From NCBI GenBank assembly GCA_022497145.1, contig MU385859.1:372001-436000 (forward strand): a stretch of 64,000 nt of DNA, read 5' to 3'. The notes under the pieces are model-generated. The model was not told the origin of the DNA and searched no databases. It saw nothing but the letters and a program-made list of their open reading frames with translations. The position numbers and the translations under genes were made by a program. Shown here piece by piece: positions 44,942-55,923 of the stretch; the stretch's first letter is position 1, and each line of letters begins with the position of its first letter. Source of the stretch: Rostrohypoxylon terebratum (taxonomy: Eukaryota > Ascomycota > Sordariomycetes > Xylariales > Hypoxylaceae).

Positions 44942-47167
44942 ATGCCGAACATCAGGAGACTAATCCCCTGGGCTATGTTCGCGTCCGAGCTGGTTCTAAC
45001 CGCTCTGCCTCGGTTTGACGGGCATGACCAACGACCTATACCTGTAACTGGATTGACTACAGGTATCAATAATCGGACTGGAGAACTCCCCACGCGATGG
45101 GATATCAATGCCCTCGAACACGAAGGAGGTCCTCGATGGTGCGGCTACTTCTCAGAGTAATTTATTATGTAAACAAACTTCTTACGAAGAACTAGGGATT
45201 TGTATATCCAAGGTCTTGCAGCATTGCATAACAGGATGGAGACGGACGAGAGATCGCATTTTAGTCTTGCCGGTGAGAGCCCCGTTACCATCTCGACCGT
45301 ATCAATGTTCTAATATTCTTATACGGCACCCTATAGGTATCCATGGAATGCCCTACGTCCCGTACAACGGAGTAGGCCCTGTTCAGGGAGGCTCGGGTGG
45401 TGGTTTCTGCCCTCACGGTGTAGTTTCTCCCCTTTTCCCCCAGTAGAATTTGATCGCTGATACTAGAAAGGAGGGCCAATTCGTAGCTTGGCATCGTCCA
45501 TATCTTGCTCTCTATGAAGTATGTAAATCATGCCTTGCCGTTCTGGTTTTCAACTTCGAAAGACTCAACCTTATTTTTCAATCTACTTTAAATTGCCATC
45601 TCTACCATCTCTAGCTAATCACATACAGCAAATCCTCGGCAACGAGATCCAACACATCGCTGCGCGCTACAACGCAAGTCACCGCAATTCCTCCGTATAC
45701 CGCGAGGCCGCCCAATCATTCCGCCTGCCATACTGGGACTGGGCCTCTAATGCACAGCTACCGCCCTCCTGCGCGGTGCTGGACGTCACAGTAACAAGCC
45801 CACAAGGTCCCTTGACTATGCGTAACCCGCTGTATAGTTATGTGTGGCCGACCTATCCCCTGAACCAGACACAATTCCCAGGGTCAACGAGTTGGGCGAA
45901 TGAGACGACGCGTGCGTCGGATGGGAAGAGCGACTTTAGTCTGAGCACGGTGAACGCAAATCTAGCGGCTGTCGCAGGACAATTGAAGGATCAAGTTGTG
46001 AGTTCATTCAAACAATTGCTAAAGCATAATTCTCATGTTTACCTATTTGCTCAGACCAGGCATTACCATGGTATGTAGTCGTAACCAAAGCTGACGTTGG
46101 TTTTAACCGAATGTAGTACCGTACCTTCGCCTATGCCGAAACCTACGACCAGATGTCGTCGGTGGCGGACCCGGAAGGCCTGAGTCTTGAGGCACCACAT
46201 AATGTCATACATAACGCTGTCGGTGGCTCGTTTTCTTCTATCGATATAACTGCGTTTGATCCACTTTTGTACGTGAATTTATATCACCCTTCCCTATTTA
46301 CTACCTGTCTTTGACTTTCTGCAGACTCTTGGGTCGGCAAGATATTACCAGCATAGCGCATGACGTCTGCTCATGTGTCTAACACATCATACAAACAGCA
46401 TGCTTCATCACGCTAACGTCGATCGCCTTGCCGCGCTATGGCAAGCCGCCCATCCTGGCAACACCTATCAGTCTCAGACTTACGCCAGCGGCGGCCTTTA
46501 CGGCACGGCTCGCGGCGAGAACGTAACGGCCGAAAGCCCGGTGAAGCCGTTTTACCGCACCGATGGAAAGACCTTCCACACGGGCATTAGCACCTCGTCG
46601 GTCGAGGCATTCGGGTATACGTATCCTGAGCTCCAGAGTCAGGGTTCTGACCAGAGCGCTGATATTGCATCGCGTATCAATAGCCTTTATGGTAACGACT
46701 ATGACGACACGACATCGATGGGCCAAGACTGGTTTGTGGATGTCGCTGCTAACCGGTCTGAGCTGGAGCTTCCTTGCAACATCGATGTCCACTTGGGAGA
46801 GGTATTCGCCGGACGGGTGTCACTACTCACGATGCCGATGCATGGTTTAGGTTATGCCAAGGTCCCACTACAAAGAGCGATTAGGGGTCTGAACTTGAAC
46901 GGGATAGGTCGAAACGCACTGGAAAGGGTATTGCGACAACAGCTCCAGGTTGATATTGTGAAGGTAAGTCATGCCACAATAAGGTAAACCATCTTGTCAC
47001 TCAACTGAAAATAGGGAAACGGTGCCACGATCAAGCCTAAGGACGTATCGGGTATAAGATTGAATCTCGCTGTTGTGGGCGTCGTATCACGCGGTAACCA
47101 CTCTGAGCTGGCAAAATATGGCAATAAAAGAGTTGTGCCTATTTCAGATTGGTTTGGTATTGGATAG
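44942..47167 (+). CDS. Tyrosinase (type-3 copper oxidase)
   Basis: Eight exons that all join in phase: 44942-45138, 45196-45272, 45337-45419, 45471-45518, 45629-45997, 46117-46268, 46399-46963 and 47015-47167, giving 547 aa. Copper A ligands: H94 (IHGMP), H118 (FCPHG) and H127 (AWHRPYLALYE). Copper B ligands: H286 and H290 (PHNVIHNAVGG), and the HH of LHHANVDRL (312-313). PYWDW, typical of tyrosinases, is present. Such enzymes oxidise monophenols and diphenols to quinones, as in melanin or secondary metabolite formation. The N-terminus is uncertain: the ATG at 44942 gives MPNIRRLIPWAMFASELV, and an inner ATG (MFASELV) is possible; neither is a clear signal peptide. The gene is intact although it looks fragmented when read without introns. 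It is convergent with the GH79 gene, 290 bp apart. Confidence 0.88.
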
Positions 47168-47457
47168 CTGTTTACTGGAATCTCCTTGTTTCTATGTTTA
47201 TGCTTCATGACTTCTATTGATCTTCTTACCCGCAACATACACTCTAATATTTATCATTTATTAATAACAAATTTACTCCTTTCTTTTCAATATCCTTCTA
47301 AGGCACTACTATATCACATTGCCTCTTTCTTAAGGATATGATCACTGCCTCAGCTAACATCAATAGGCCAGTGTTTAACGTCGATAGGTATCATTAATCA
47401 TTTACTTTCTTATTTCCTATTCCTATTTACAGGCGTCTCTTAAACTCGGCTCTCAAA

Positions 47458-49245
47458 TCACATCATGGACATAGCGGCTACCACACCCATTAACAACGTG
47501 CTCCAAGCGACGACCTTCTCACTCGCACCTGATATTTCAGGGGTGATCTGTCCTCCAGAGCCAGAACCCGATCCCGAGGTTCCGTTTGATGCGCCAGCAA
47601 CCTCAAGCAACACACCCCCAGCCCTCTTAAGACTAAAAGCCAATACTCCATTCTCACCGACCTGAAGCGTCTCCTCGATCTCCTGGCCGACCTTCTCACC
47701 AGTCTGCGCATCAAACGTGACCCCGGAGACCGCAACACCACTCTTCGCGTTCGTGCCGGGACCGGTAAGTCTCGTAACACCCACCTTCGACCCAGCCGCC
47801 CACGGCGTCGTCACCCGAATCGTAGCATTCGGCCTAACACCCTGACTAAAGAACGTCCCATCCGTCGCCTTCAACGTCGAGTTATTACTCAAACCCTCCG
47901 TCCCATTCCAGACACCCATATCCAAGAATACCAACTTCCGCAACTCTGTCCCCTTCGTTGTCGCATTCCCCTTCGTCGCCCCTCCGTACACCGCAAACCC
48001 GCTCAAATCACTCGAATTCGCCCCCGGCAGCGCCGCAACACTGAACTCCTCCCCTCCGCCCAGCTGTCCGGACGAAGCGACGACCTTCGCGACGAAATAA
48101 TGCCCGTACCAATTCGCCCTGATCCCACTCCCGAGCGTCTCATTCTTCAGCACATACGCCCTCGGCGTGAAAGCGCTGTACTCGCTCTGCGCGCCTAGAT
48201 GGAAGTACGTCTTCCGGATGCCGATAGACGCGCCGGTGAGCACGTAATCGACGCCCCAGAGTGCGGCGCCGAAGGTGTCGCTGATGCCGCTCTTGCCGCC
48301 GCAGGACACGGAGTTAGTCTCGCCCATGACGAGGGGCGCGCCCGCGGCCTCCGCCGCGGCGGCCTGCGGCACGTACTGCGACACGTTGAGCCACAGCGTC
48401 GTGTGGTTCGATAACAAGTCCAGCCGCATGCGCAGCCAGCGCCCGGCATCGCACGACGACTGCGGGTACAGGTGCGTCGCGTACGTGCCGACGACCTCGC
48501 GGTCCCTTGCCGTCTCCCGCAGTGTCAAGTTCTCGATGCTGAAGTCGTCCAGCTCGTCCTGCTGGTCCGGCACCCACGGCGGGTCGGCGAACACCCCCGC
48601 TTGGAACTTGGGCGCGGAAGCCCCGGCTCGCTTGTACCATTCCGACGCGACGATCTGCCCGCTTAGGTTCCGGAACTGCGTTAGGTACGTGGCCACGTCC
48701 CAGGACGCGTCGCGCCACCCCTTGTGGATGAAGTGGTCGATCTCGTTGCCGAGCTCGAGCAGCGTGAGCTTGGCGCCGAGCGCGTCGTGCGCAGCGCTCG
48801 CTTCGGCCACGGCGTTGGACCAGGCCGAGGCGTTGACGTTCAGGTTCAATGTGTAAATGATGTCCGTGTCTTCCGGGAAGTAGTTCGCCCAGCCGTCGTA
48901 CCAGCTCGGCGTGATGTTGAACAATTTCGTGCTGGCGAGGTCGGGGATGGCGACGGAGGAGTTGCCCGTCGAGAGCGTGGGGTGGATGTACGTCTGGTCG
49001 GCTGTGTTGCCGCCGACGCGGATACCGGGCGGCTTGCCCGTCACGTCTTTGATGGCGCTCAGGAGGGTGTTGGCCAGCGGCGTGCTGACGTAGTCGTTGA
49101 CCCAGATGGGTTCTATCGAGTAGCCGTAGACATCCGACACGAGCGGCCTCGGCGCAAGATCGCTTGGCACGTCAAGAACAAAATCTTGGCTGGCGACCTC
49201 GACAGCGCCAACGAGGGCCGCGAGAGCAATTAAACGAACGGACAT
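47458..49245 (-). CDS. GH79 beta-glucuronidase-like glycosidase, GPI-type
   Basis: A single exon of 595 aa from the ATG at 49245. A signal peptide MSVRLIALAALVGAVEVAS is clear; an upstream in-frame ATG at 49293 would bury it and is less likely. The fold is a GH79 (beta/alpha)8 barrel: acid/base E168 in LELGNEIDHF and nucleophile E309 in VMGETNSVSCGG, with HLYPQSSC between. Fungal GH79 enzymes release 4-O-methyl-glucuronic acid from glycoproteins and arabinogalactan. The C-terminus is Gly/Ser-rich and ends in a hydrophobic segment (AWSTLLMGVVAAMSMM), typical of a GPI-anchor signal, so the enzyme is probably wall- or membrane-bound. There are many N-glycosylation sites. The stretch 48200-48860 is visibly richer in G/C, especially at third codon positions, than neighbouring genes. 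Confidence 0.9.
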   Translation of the reverse strand: MSVRLIALAALVGAVEVASQDFVLDVPSDLAPRPLVSDVYGYSIEPIWVNDYVSTPLANTLLSAIKDVTGKPPGIRVGGNTADQTYIHPTLSTGNSSVAIPDLASTKLFNITPSWYDGWANYFPEDTDIIYTLNLNVNASAWSNAVAEASAAHDALGAKLTLLELGNEIDHFIHKGWRDASWDVATYLTQFRNLSGQIVASEWYKRAGASAPKFQAGVFADPPWVPDQQDELDDFSIENLTLRETARDREVVGTYATHLYPQSSCDAGRWLRMRLDLLSNHTTLWLNVSQYVPQAAAAEAAGAPLVMGETNSVSCGGKSGISDTFGAALWGVDYVLTGASIGIRKTYFHLGAQSEYSAFTPRAYVLKNETLGSGIRANWYGHYFVAKVVASSGQLGGGEEFSVAALPGANSSDLSGFAVYGGATKGNATTKGTELRKLVFLDMGVWNGTEGLSNNSTLKATDGTFFSQGVRPNATIRVTTPWAAGSKVGVTRLTGPGTNAKSGVAVSGVTFDAQTGEKVGQEIEETLQVGENGVLAFSLKRAGGVLLEVAGASNGTSGSGSGSGGQITPEISGASEKVVAWSTLLMGVVAAMSMM

Positions 49246-49880
49246 GGTCGGCTGAATAGCTATCTGCCCCAATTCACGACGCAAAAGTAGCATCAGCTCT
49301 CGCTAAACGAGAACTCGAAAGCCCAACCCAGAGCAGGAAAGATTTCGCCGCCATTTTATTTACCTGCCCAGCCCTCTCACCTCACGTCACCCCGGTTCGC
49401 GTCCCGATCCCCCCAATTGCGCTCCAACGGCGAGCCAGGAATGAGGTAGTATTTCCAGGCCCTAGGACCGGGGCTGCCGGGGTGCGATTGCGGGGACCTT
49501 GGGGGAATTGGGGATGGCATGGTCGACGATACGGGAAAATTCATTCCGAGCATTAGTCCCAATTTCCACCTGTGGGAGGCGGTTGCGCTTCTAGGAAAGC
49601 CTCTCGCCAACCGTGCGATCTAGCTACCTACATATTAATTATCATGTGAGGCCAAGGAAAAAAATATCGTGATCCTTCAGAACGCCATTCTAAGCGATGT
49701 TCAGGGGTAATTTAACGTGAAATCTTGATTGCTTTGGAAATGTCATGTAGGTTAGCATATGTCATAGGCATGCTAAATACCTAATGCACTTATACTTATA
49801 AAGCGCCGGCGCCATCCGACGCCAAGACACCCACACACCCACACCTCGCCCTCCTCCCGCCCCAATCGTCTTTAACGTCT
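49246..49880. other. Intergenic region between GH79 and GST genes
   Basis: Upstream of the GH79 gene and 3' of the GST gene. It contains a CACACCCACACC stretch at 49831-49842. No gene seen. Confidence 0.6.
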
Positions 49881-51107
49881 TCAAGGCGAGGTATACTTAT
49901 ACCCGTACTTCTCCTTGGCCTCCGTCAAAAACCTCGTCAACTCCTCCTGCTGGGCCTTCTTCTCGGGATCCGACTCCAGGCTCTTCAAGAAAGCAGCGTT
50001 CGTAAACGAGCTCTCGGCCGGGATCGCGAGGCCCTTCTTGACGGCGGGGCGGGCGTTGAGGCGGTCGAGCCAGCTCTTGACGTGGGGGAAGCGGTCGAGC
50101 TCGACGCCGGAGAGGATCGTCATATTGGCCCAGCCGAAGATGTTGATGTCCGCGATGCTGTACTTGCCGCGCCCCGGCCCCACGATGTAGTCCCGGCCCT
50201 CCAGCCGCTTGTCCAGGATCCCGTACAGCCGCTCCGACTCCCCTACGTACCGCTGCACCGCGTACGGGATCTTCTCCTTCGCGAACCGGAAGAAGTGGTT
50301 TGCTTGCCCTTGCATCGGACCGACGCCGCCGCTATCCGGGGAGTTAGTTATGAGTTATGGCTGACAAATTGACAAATGCTTTGCTGGCGCTAGATTTGTC
50401 GTGGGGTACGCTGAGTGGCGTTTGGGATGCAGGAAGTGATGCAGGAAGTGGGGTTCATAAGCAAACCATTCACGTACTGTTGCCAGGCCATCCACTGTTC
50501 AGCGACGCTGTAATCGTCGCTCTCTACGGGAAAGCTGAATTTGTTCTCCGGATCGTAATGGCGGGTTAAATAAGTGAGAATTGGAAGTCCTTCAAATACG
50601 GCAAAGTCATTCCTGTCATGGTCGACGATAGCAGGAATACGGCCGTTAGGGTTGATCGCTGTGAACCATGGTTCCTTTTGGATGTTCTTCATGATGTTTA
50701 TGGATTGCCATGTGTACTCCTTTCCATAGGCTTCCTTGAGCTCCTCGAGGAGGATGCTCACCTTGTGGCCATTAGGCGTGCCTATATGAATTAGTCAACA
50801 CAATGACATTGATTTTTTTAATGCTTTTCCAGGGGAAATGTAATGTACCGAATGTTAATAGCTCAATACCGCTCTTAGCGATGAGACCGGTTGCTTCAGC
50901 CATTTCAGAATCTTCTTGTTCTTTCGTTGACGTAGGTGGCGGCGGCGTCGTAGTACGCGATGTGGAGAAAGTTGCTTTGTTATGTAGTGTGGTGGTGGTG
51001 TGGTTGTATTGTCGGAGACAGACAGGATGAAAACATCGGGCTGAGAGACGGGGAGAGGGGATTCTTATAGAACGGGGCAGCAAGCTGCGGAGAGTGTTTG
51101 CAGACAT
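49881..51107 (-). CDS. Glutathione S-transferase, Ure2-like, with N-terminal extension
   Basis: Three exons, 51107-50849, 50781-50478 and 50331-49881, giving 337 aa. Residues about 83-168 form the thioredoxin-fold GST domain (LTFGTPNGHKVSILLEELKEAYG, INPNGRIPAIVDHD, FEGLPILTYLTRHYD), and the rest the helical domain (VGPMQGQANHFFRFAKEKIP, KYSIADINIFGWANM). The family is the Ure2/yfcG type of GSTs in fungi: glutathione conjugation, peroxidase or thiol-disulfide chemistry; regulation of GATA factors is unlikely without the Ure2 prion domain. The first 68 residues are Arg/Ser/Thr-rich and lack acids until about 60 (LRSLLPRSIRIPSPRLSARC), like a mitochondrial presequence. A second ATG (M69, at 50903) starts MAEATGLIAKSG, which would give a cytosolic form. 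Confidence 0.9.
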
Positions 51108-52387
51108 CGAAGATCAAAGGTCTATTTGGTGTTTCCGATAAATCCGACTGCCTTTTCGACTCAAAGAAGACTTTACAAATACAACGGTGAAACTCTATTG
51201 CCTATGCCGTTGAAGGTAGGTGAACTTAATCGAACTTATCTGACAACCTTATATTATCTATAATTCGGTCGGTTAATGTGGGGGGTTGCCAGGTGATAGG
51301 GGACTGAAACTGTCTTCTACAGTACATCGGTACATAGTGTAATCTTTGGAATATAATACCCTTGTTTGGGGTTTTGCTTTTTCCTTTTCCACAGTATTAT
51401 ACAACTACCTAGATGCAGGTAGGTATGTATGTAGGTAGAGAATGTGGGATGGACCAACCAGTTCAGGTTGTGGGCGTCGTCGAGATTTCTAAGCAACCTG
51501 GCAACCTGGCAACCCGGTCTTGGAATTGGTCCGCTTTCGATTATGCAGCACCGAGAGAACACCAAAGAGCTAGATTGCTAATATTAATAAGCAACAAAAG
51601 ACGCCCTCGTATAGGTATGTTGCGGGACCGAATCCGAATTACTCCATACGTAGGCTACCATCATAGATAGATTTGAGAAACGTACCGTATAAACTACGCA
51701 AAACTCCCTTGCTTATTGGATATATATACTGTATGTATATAATATCCCTTCCCTGAGCTCCGCGTTCTACCCTATGGATGCCTAAGACTTAAGTTATGGC
51801 AAAGTGGGTAAATCTTTCATTGGTTGGTGATTTCCTTCACTGTCAAACATCGCTTAGTGGGACTACCTTTCTGCAACGATCGGATCTAGCGATAGTTTGA
51901 AGGATATTCGGGTCACGCCTAGCAAGTATACTTGCATAGTTAGTCTGCATATATGTATGGCATATGCAGCTTCCTCGTAGCCCCATCGACTCCCTGCATC
52001 ATGTACCTAAGAAAGCGTCTCATTCGGTCTTCGTAAAATCAACTGCCACTATCTTTCTTTGCTTGATCATACACGCGATTAACCTAAAGCCAACCAGAGC
52101 ATGGCTCAACCAAACTTGCCAGATCAAATAAATCCGTTTCGCACCCTGTACCCGCCGCCCTCATCAACGCGTCGAAACCAGCCGTAAAAAGCTCATTTTT
52201 TTAGTCCCATAATATAGGTTACCCCCGAACGTAAATTGAACCCCTTTTTTTCGTAACCTGTCTCATAGCTCTGGTTGTCATACTATACCTTAGGCACGGC
52301 ATAGCGGACCGGCCTTACGGAAGAGAAACGGCGAGGTATCTAGATAGCGTAAGGGGGGTCGTTCAAATAAAGTTGAACTTGAGAAAT
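51108..52387. other. Intergenic region between GST and SR-factor genes
   Basis: Holds the GST promoter and the 3' flank of the SR-factor gene. T-runs at 52198-52203 and 52243-52250. No supported gene. Confidence 0.55.
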
Positions 52388-54116
52388 TTACCAGTAACCA
52401 CCGCCACCTCGACGATAATCCTCCCGAGGATAACCGCCGCCCTCGCGAGCTCCGTATCCACCATCCCGGGGCGGAAAGTCTCGCGGAGGTCGATCATATG
52501 GTCGACCGTTGACGTAAGGGTCCGGAGGAGGGCCATAGTCGCGTCGGTACGGATCCTCGTAACGTCCACGCGGAGGCGGATAGTCATCGATAGGTCCACG
52601 GCGTGGCGGCGACCTGTAGCGACGATCGTCGTAATAGTCGCGACGAGGGCTCCTGTCGCGATAATCATCACGATATCCGCGGGGGCTGTAGCCACGGGGA
52701 GGACCACGTCGATCGTAACCGTCACCGGGTGGGCCGTGAGGTCGACGACCTGTGGGGGAGCGCGAGCGGCCACCGCGCTCACGAGCAGGGAAGTCCGGTT
52801 GGGTCTGATACCCGGTGTTAGCACGTGCAGGGTAGCGGGAAGCTACGGGACTCACGTCGGCAACGCAGTTGACCCGTTGTCCCTTGAATTCACGACCATC
52901 AAGCTTCTCCACTGCCGTCTTCAAATCCGCAGCGGTTTCGAACTCGACGAAGCTTTGGTCAAACTGGTTAGCCGATATGTGGGCAAGTTTAGTGATACGT
53001 TAGATATCTTTACTTACCCACGGCCATTGCCGTCGCGGCCGGTCTCTGAGTAGACGACGTCCAGACTAGATTGTCGGGCAAAGTCTTTGAGGTCCTAGAT
53101 CCAGATTCCATGTAAGTTGGGGGTCCGAGGAGCGGAGTAAAACATGTGCGAATAAGGCCAAAATATCCAACTCCAGAAGCAGCACCAGCAAAGGGAATGC
53201 GGTCAAACCAATCCAAGCAGGCGGCTAGGTCCAACACGGAAATCCTCAAGGAACCTTTGACCAGCTCCTAAGACCTGTCCGCCAGAAGTTGGGAGAGCTC
53301 AATCGATGGGCGTGACATCACAAACGAAGTGTTGGCTGATATCAGCGTCCTCGCTGCTGAGGCGAATAAAAAAGCACACGGCGCAAGACGGATCTCTGTA
53401 CCAAGGAAGGGAAAGCATAATCTAAAGCCAGAATCCGAGGGCGAAGAACGGGAAAACGGGAGTTAAACAGACCTGCCAGCTGGTTTCATTGGGAAGTCCA
53501 GTTATCTGCATGCGATGGGGGGTGCGACGGGGGCGCGGAGCGCTGCGCTCGTGACCACCGAAGCCTTCGCGGTGACGAGAGCCTCGAGCGAATTGCACGG
53601 TTAAGCGTTCGCCCATGAAGTCAGATCCATCTTTTCGTAAATATTAGCCAGGAAACACGGATGCAATCAGGAGAGACGGTGGCCAGGAACGGTCCAAGAC
53701 GTACGGAAAGCTAAGACGCGACCAAGTTAGCTATTGTACTAGTACCAGAAAAAAAGTTGTAGAAGTCATCATAGGGAAAGTAGGGAAAGGTTTGTAGTAT
53801 GCTCACCTGGAACAACATCGCGCGCGTCCATGGGATCCTTGTATTCGATGAAGCCGAATCCATTCATCAGCTTAACCTCGGTAATCTCGCCAGTGCCATG
53901 GGTTGCGAAGTGAGCTTCGACATCGGCCTTGGTAGCTAGTTGCGAGTATTAGCAGCTACAGCAGGGCGACACGTCAAGATAGGTCAAGCTCTGTTACACC
54001 GCAACAAGAGCTCGGACAAGCCTTTTTGAGGTGTACGACCTAAGTATAAATTACTTACCACCCTTGGGCAGGTTTCCCAGGTAGAGCCTAGTAGCAGAAA
54101 CCTCAGTGGACGCCAT
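52388..54116 (-). CDS. SR-type splicing factor with two RRMs (Srp2/Npl3-like)
   Basis: Five exons, 54116-54059, 53935-53807, 53630-53473, 53094-53018 and 52952-52388, giving 328 aa. RRM1 (about 10-84): RNP2 RLYLGNLP and RNP1-like NGFGFIEY. RRM2 (about 104-175): MQITGLPNETSWQ/DLKDFARQSS, with GRGFVEFETAADLKTAV. The C-terminus, from about 200, is rich in Arg, Tyr, Pro, Gly and Ser-Pro, with SRSPTGRRP and RSPPRRGP motifs (SR/RGG mixture). Family members bind exonic enhancers in pre-mRNA and shuttle with mRNA. Intron 3 (53472-53095, 378 nt) is unusually long for this window. The last acceptor is AAAG (at 52953), with a CTAAC branch site upstream. Confidence 0.9.
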
Positions 54117-54453
54117 GATTAAGATCGGTTAGGAACTTGCAGGCGCTGAGGTCTGATCTTGGACGAAGACCTGAATAGAAGCTAAGATTCTCGTGCGCGA
54201 CGAGCGGGAGAGAAACTCGTCTGCAAAGTCGTAGAAGCTACAGCGGCCTTATAGATCAAAATATTCGATGAACAATACCTCGATCAGACGGAACGTAGTT
54301 TGTTGTGGGAACATGTAACGAAAGCCAGGACCAGGGAAAAAAAACCGACGAGAGGGGAAAAAAACTCGGAGGTGTCAAATGTGTGGGCAGCCGAAATGAT
54401 GATGTGGGATGGAGGGTTTTGGGGATAGACCGGCTACGAATTTGAGAATTAGG

Positions 54454-54502
54454 AACTGGGAACTTGGAACTTGGAAACTGGAAACTGAGAATTGGGAATT
54501 GG
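54454..54502. repeat. Degenerate 10-bp tandem repeat upstream of SR-factor gene
   Basis: Successive GAACTGGGAA, CTTGGAACTT, GGAAACTGG and AATTGGGAATT-like units about 340 bp 5' of the ATG. Confidence 0.7.
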
Positions 54503-55013
54503 GAAAGGATAAGAGAGGAGCAATGGTCGTAGTGGTCCCGGTTTTAGAAGCTTTCGAGGTGGGAGGAGTTGTTTAGGTTCCAAGGTTGCGGTTGCGGTCG
54601 CAGATTGCAGCTGGTATGATTGAGACCCGACGACGCAACTGCTGAAATTAATAAGGTTGGCAAGCGATTAATAGTGCAGCACTGAGAGGCGAGAGGCGAG
54701 TGTGATGGGTAAGAAACTGCGGACATGGGAAGGTGTGAAGAAGGTGCGAAAGTGCAAGGTGCACGGTACACTTAAAAATGTGGAGGCGGCAAAGATCCTC
54801 CTCCCCGCACGGACCAAACACGGCAGCCTAAGGTACCTAAAATTGAGAGGATCTGCTTAGATCGAACTTAATGAACGGTATTAGGTACTACAGTCTACTA
54901 TAGGTACATACATAGGTACTGGATATTTTGGACGGACAGGACGGACTGACGGAGTACCTGGGCAGCTGGGTCACATCTGACTGCACATCTGAATCCTCAA
55001 ATACAACATAAAT

Positions 55014-55028
55014 ACCTAGGACCTAGGT
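55014..55028. repeat. CCTAGG palindrome element
   Basis: ACCTAGGACCTAGGT. Confidence 0.75.
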
Positions 55029-55923
55029 AAATACAACGTGAACACAACATTCAATACCATTTAATCTTATGTGTCGAGTGATGATCTAACAGTCCAGGTC
55101 TTGATTTGTTGAAGGATGTCATGATAGTATCACATATTGATGAAAGTGATACCCTTTTTTTTATATTGATAATATTAATGATATAATATCAATTGATAAC
55201 AAGGGGATTGTTTCTCTTACGAGGTTTCTGCTATTAGTACTTATACGACTGAAGGTGAACTCGCGTTTCGTCATCCGTGCCAGTGGATATTTTGTTAAAT
55301 AGATACAAGCTGACAAGCCAATCAAAATAATAAGAAAAATTGATAGGGTGGTGGCTTAGGATACCTTACTCACGACTAACAGATAATACTACTATTGAAA
55401 TTTGATGTACTTAGAAAAGTACAATTGATCAGCGTCAATCGCCGACGCCTTCACTTATCAAACGACAGCTGAGGATCATTGATTAATATTTATTTATTAG
55501 AATCTACTAACAGTATGCTACCTGTCTGGTATCATCGGGCTTAGGAAATATGTGAACAGTCGTCTCAAAACATGGGTGCTTGTTTGAAATACCCCAGACT
55601 TTTAGGATGTACCTAGTATGCACTTTCGTTCGCCTCATCTGTTCTGAGTACCGAGCTCCTGGGCTGCTGGGTACAACCTCGAGCATGGATATAACAAGCG
55701 ATCGTCGCTTCGTTCAGCTCCGTCCTGCCGCAGCTCTCGATCCAGCGCCTTGTTCTTCCAAGTACGCAAAACAAATACCCTGCCAGCTACAGTGGTATCA
55801 AATCCGTATTCATTAGCATTCGTCAATACCTTGGTAGCATCCCAAACACTCCGGTCCAAACGCCTTGCTATGCTTCGCAGTAGGGAAAAAAAACGACCAT
55901 GTTTCTACAGTTCGACGGGCTGA

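Larger units (their letters stand above)
54117..55923. other. Intergenic region between SR-factor and MDM1-like genes
   Basis: No supportable gene. It contains a near-tandem repeat at 54454-54502 (units like GGAACTTGGA), a CCTAGG element at 55014-55028 and AT-rich DNA around 55150-55200. It is the promoter of the SR-factor gene and the 3' flank of the nexin gene. Confidence 0.6.

Noticed and set aside
45530..46078. Reading the tyrosinase as a truncated pseudogene
   Set aside because: Spliced exons upstream and downstream restore the complete copper A and copper B sites in frame.
48199..49233. Long plus-strand open frames opposite the GH79 gene
   Set aside because: They are shadows caused by high G/C at third positions of the real minus-strand gene.
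49246..49293. Upstream ATG giving a 16-residue longer GH79 protein
   Set aside because: It would place the signal peptide 16 residues inside; the ATG at 49245 has a better context (CCGACCATG) and a normal leader.
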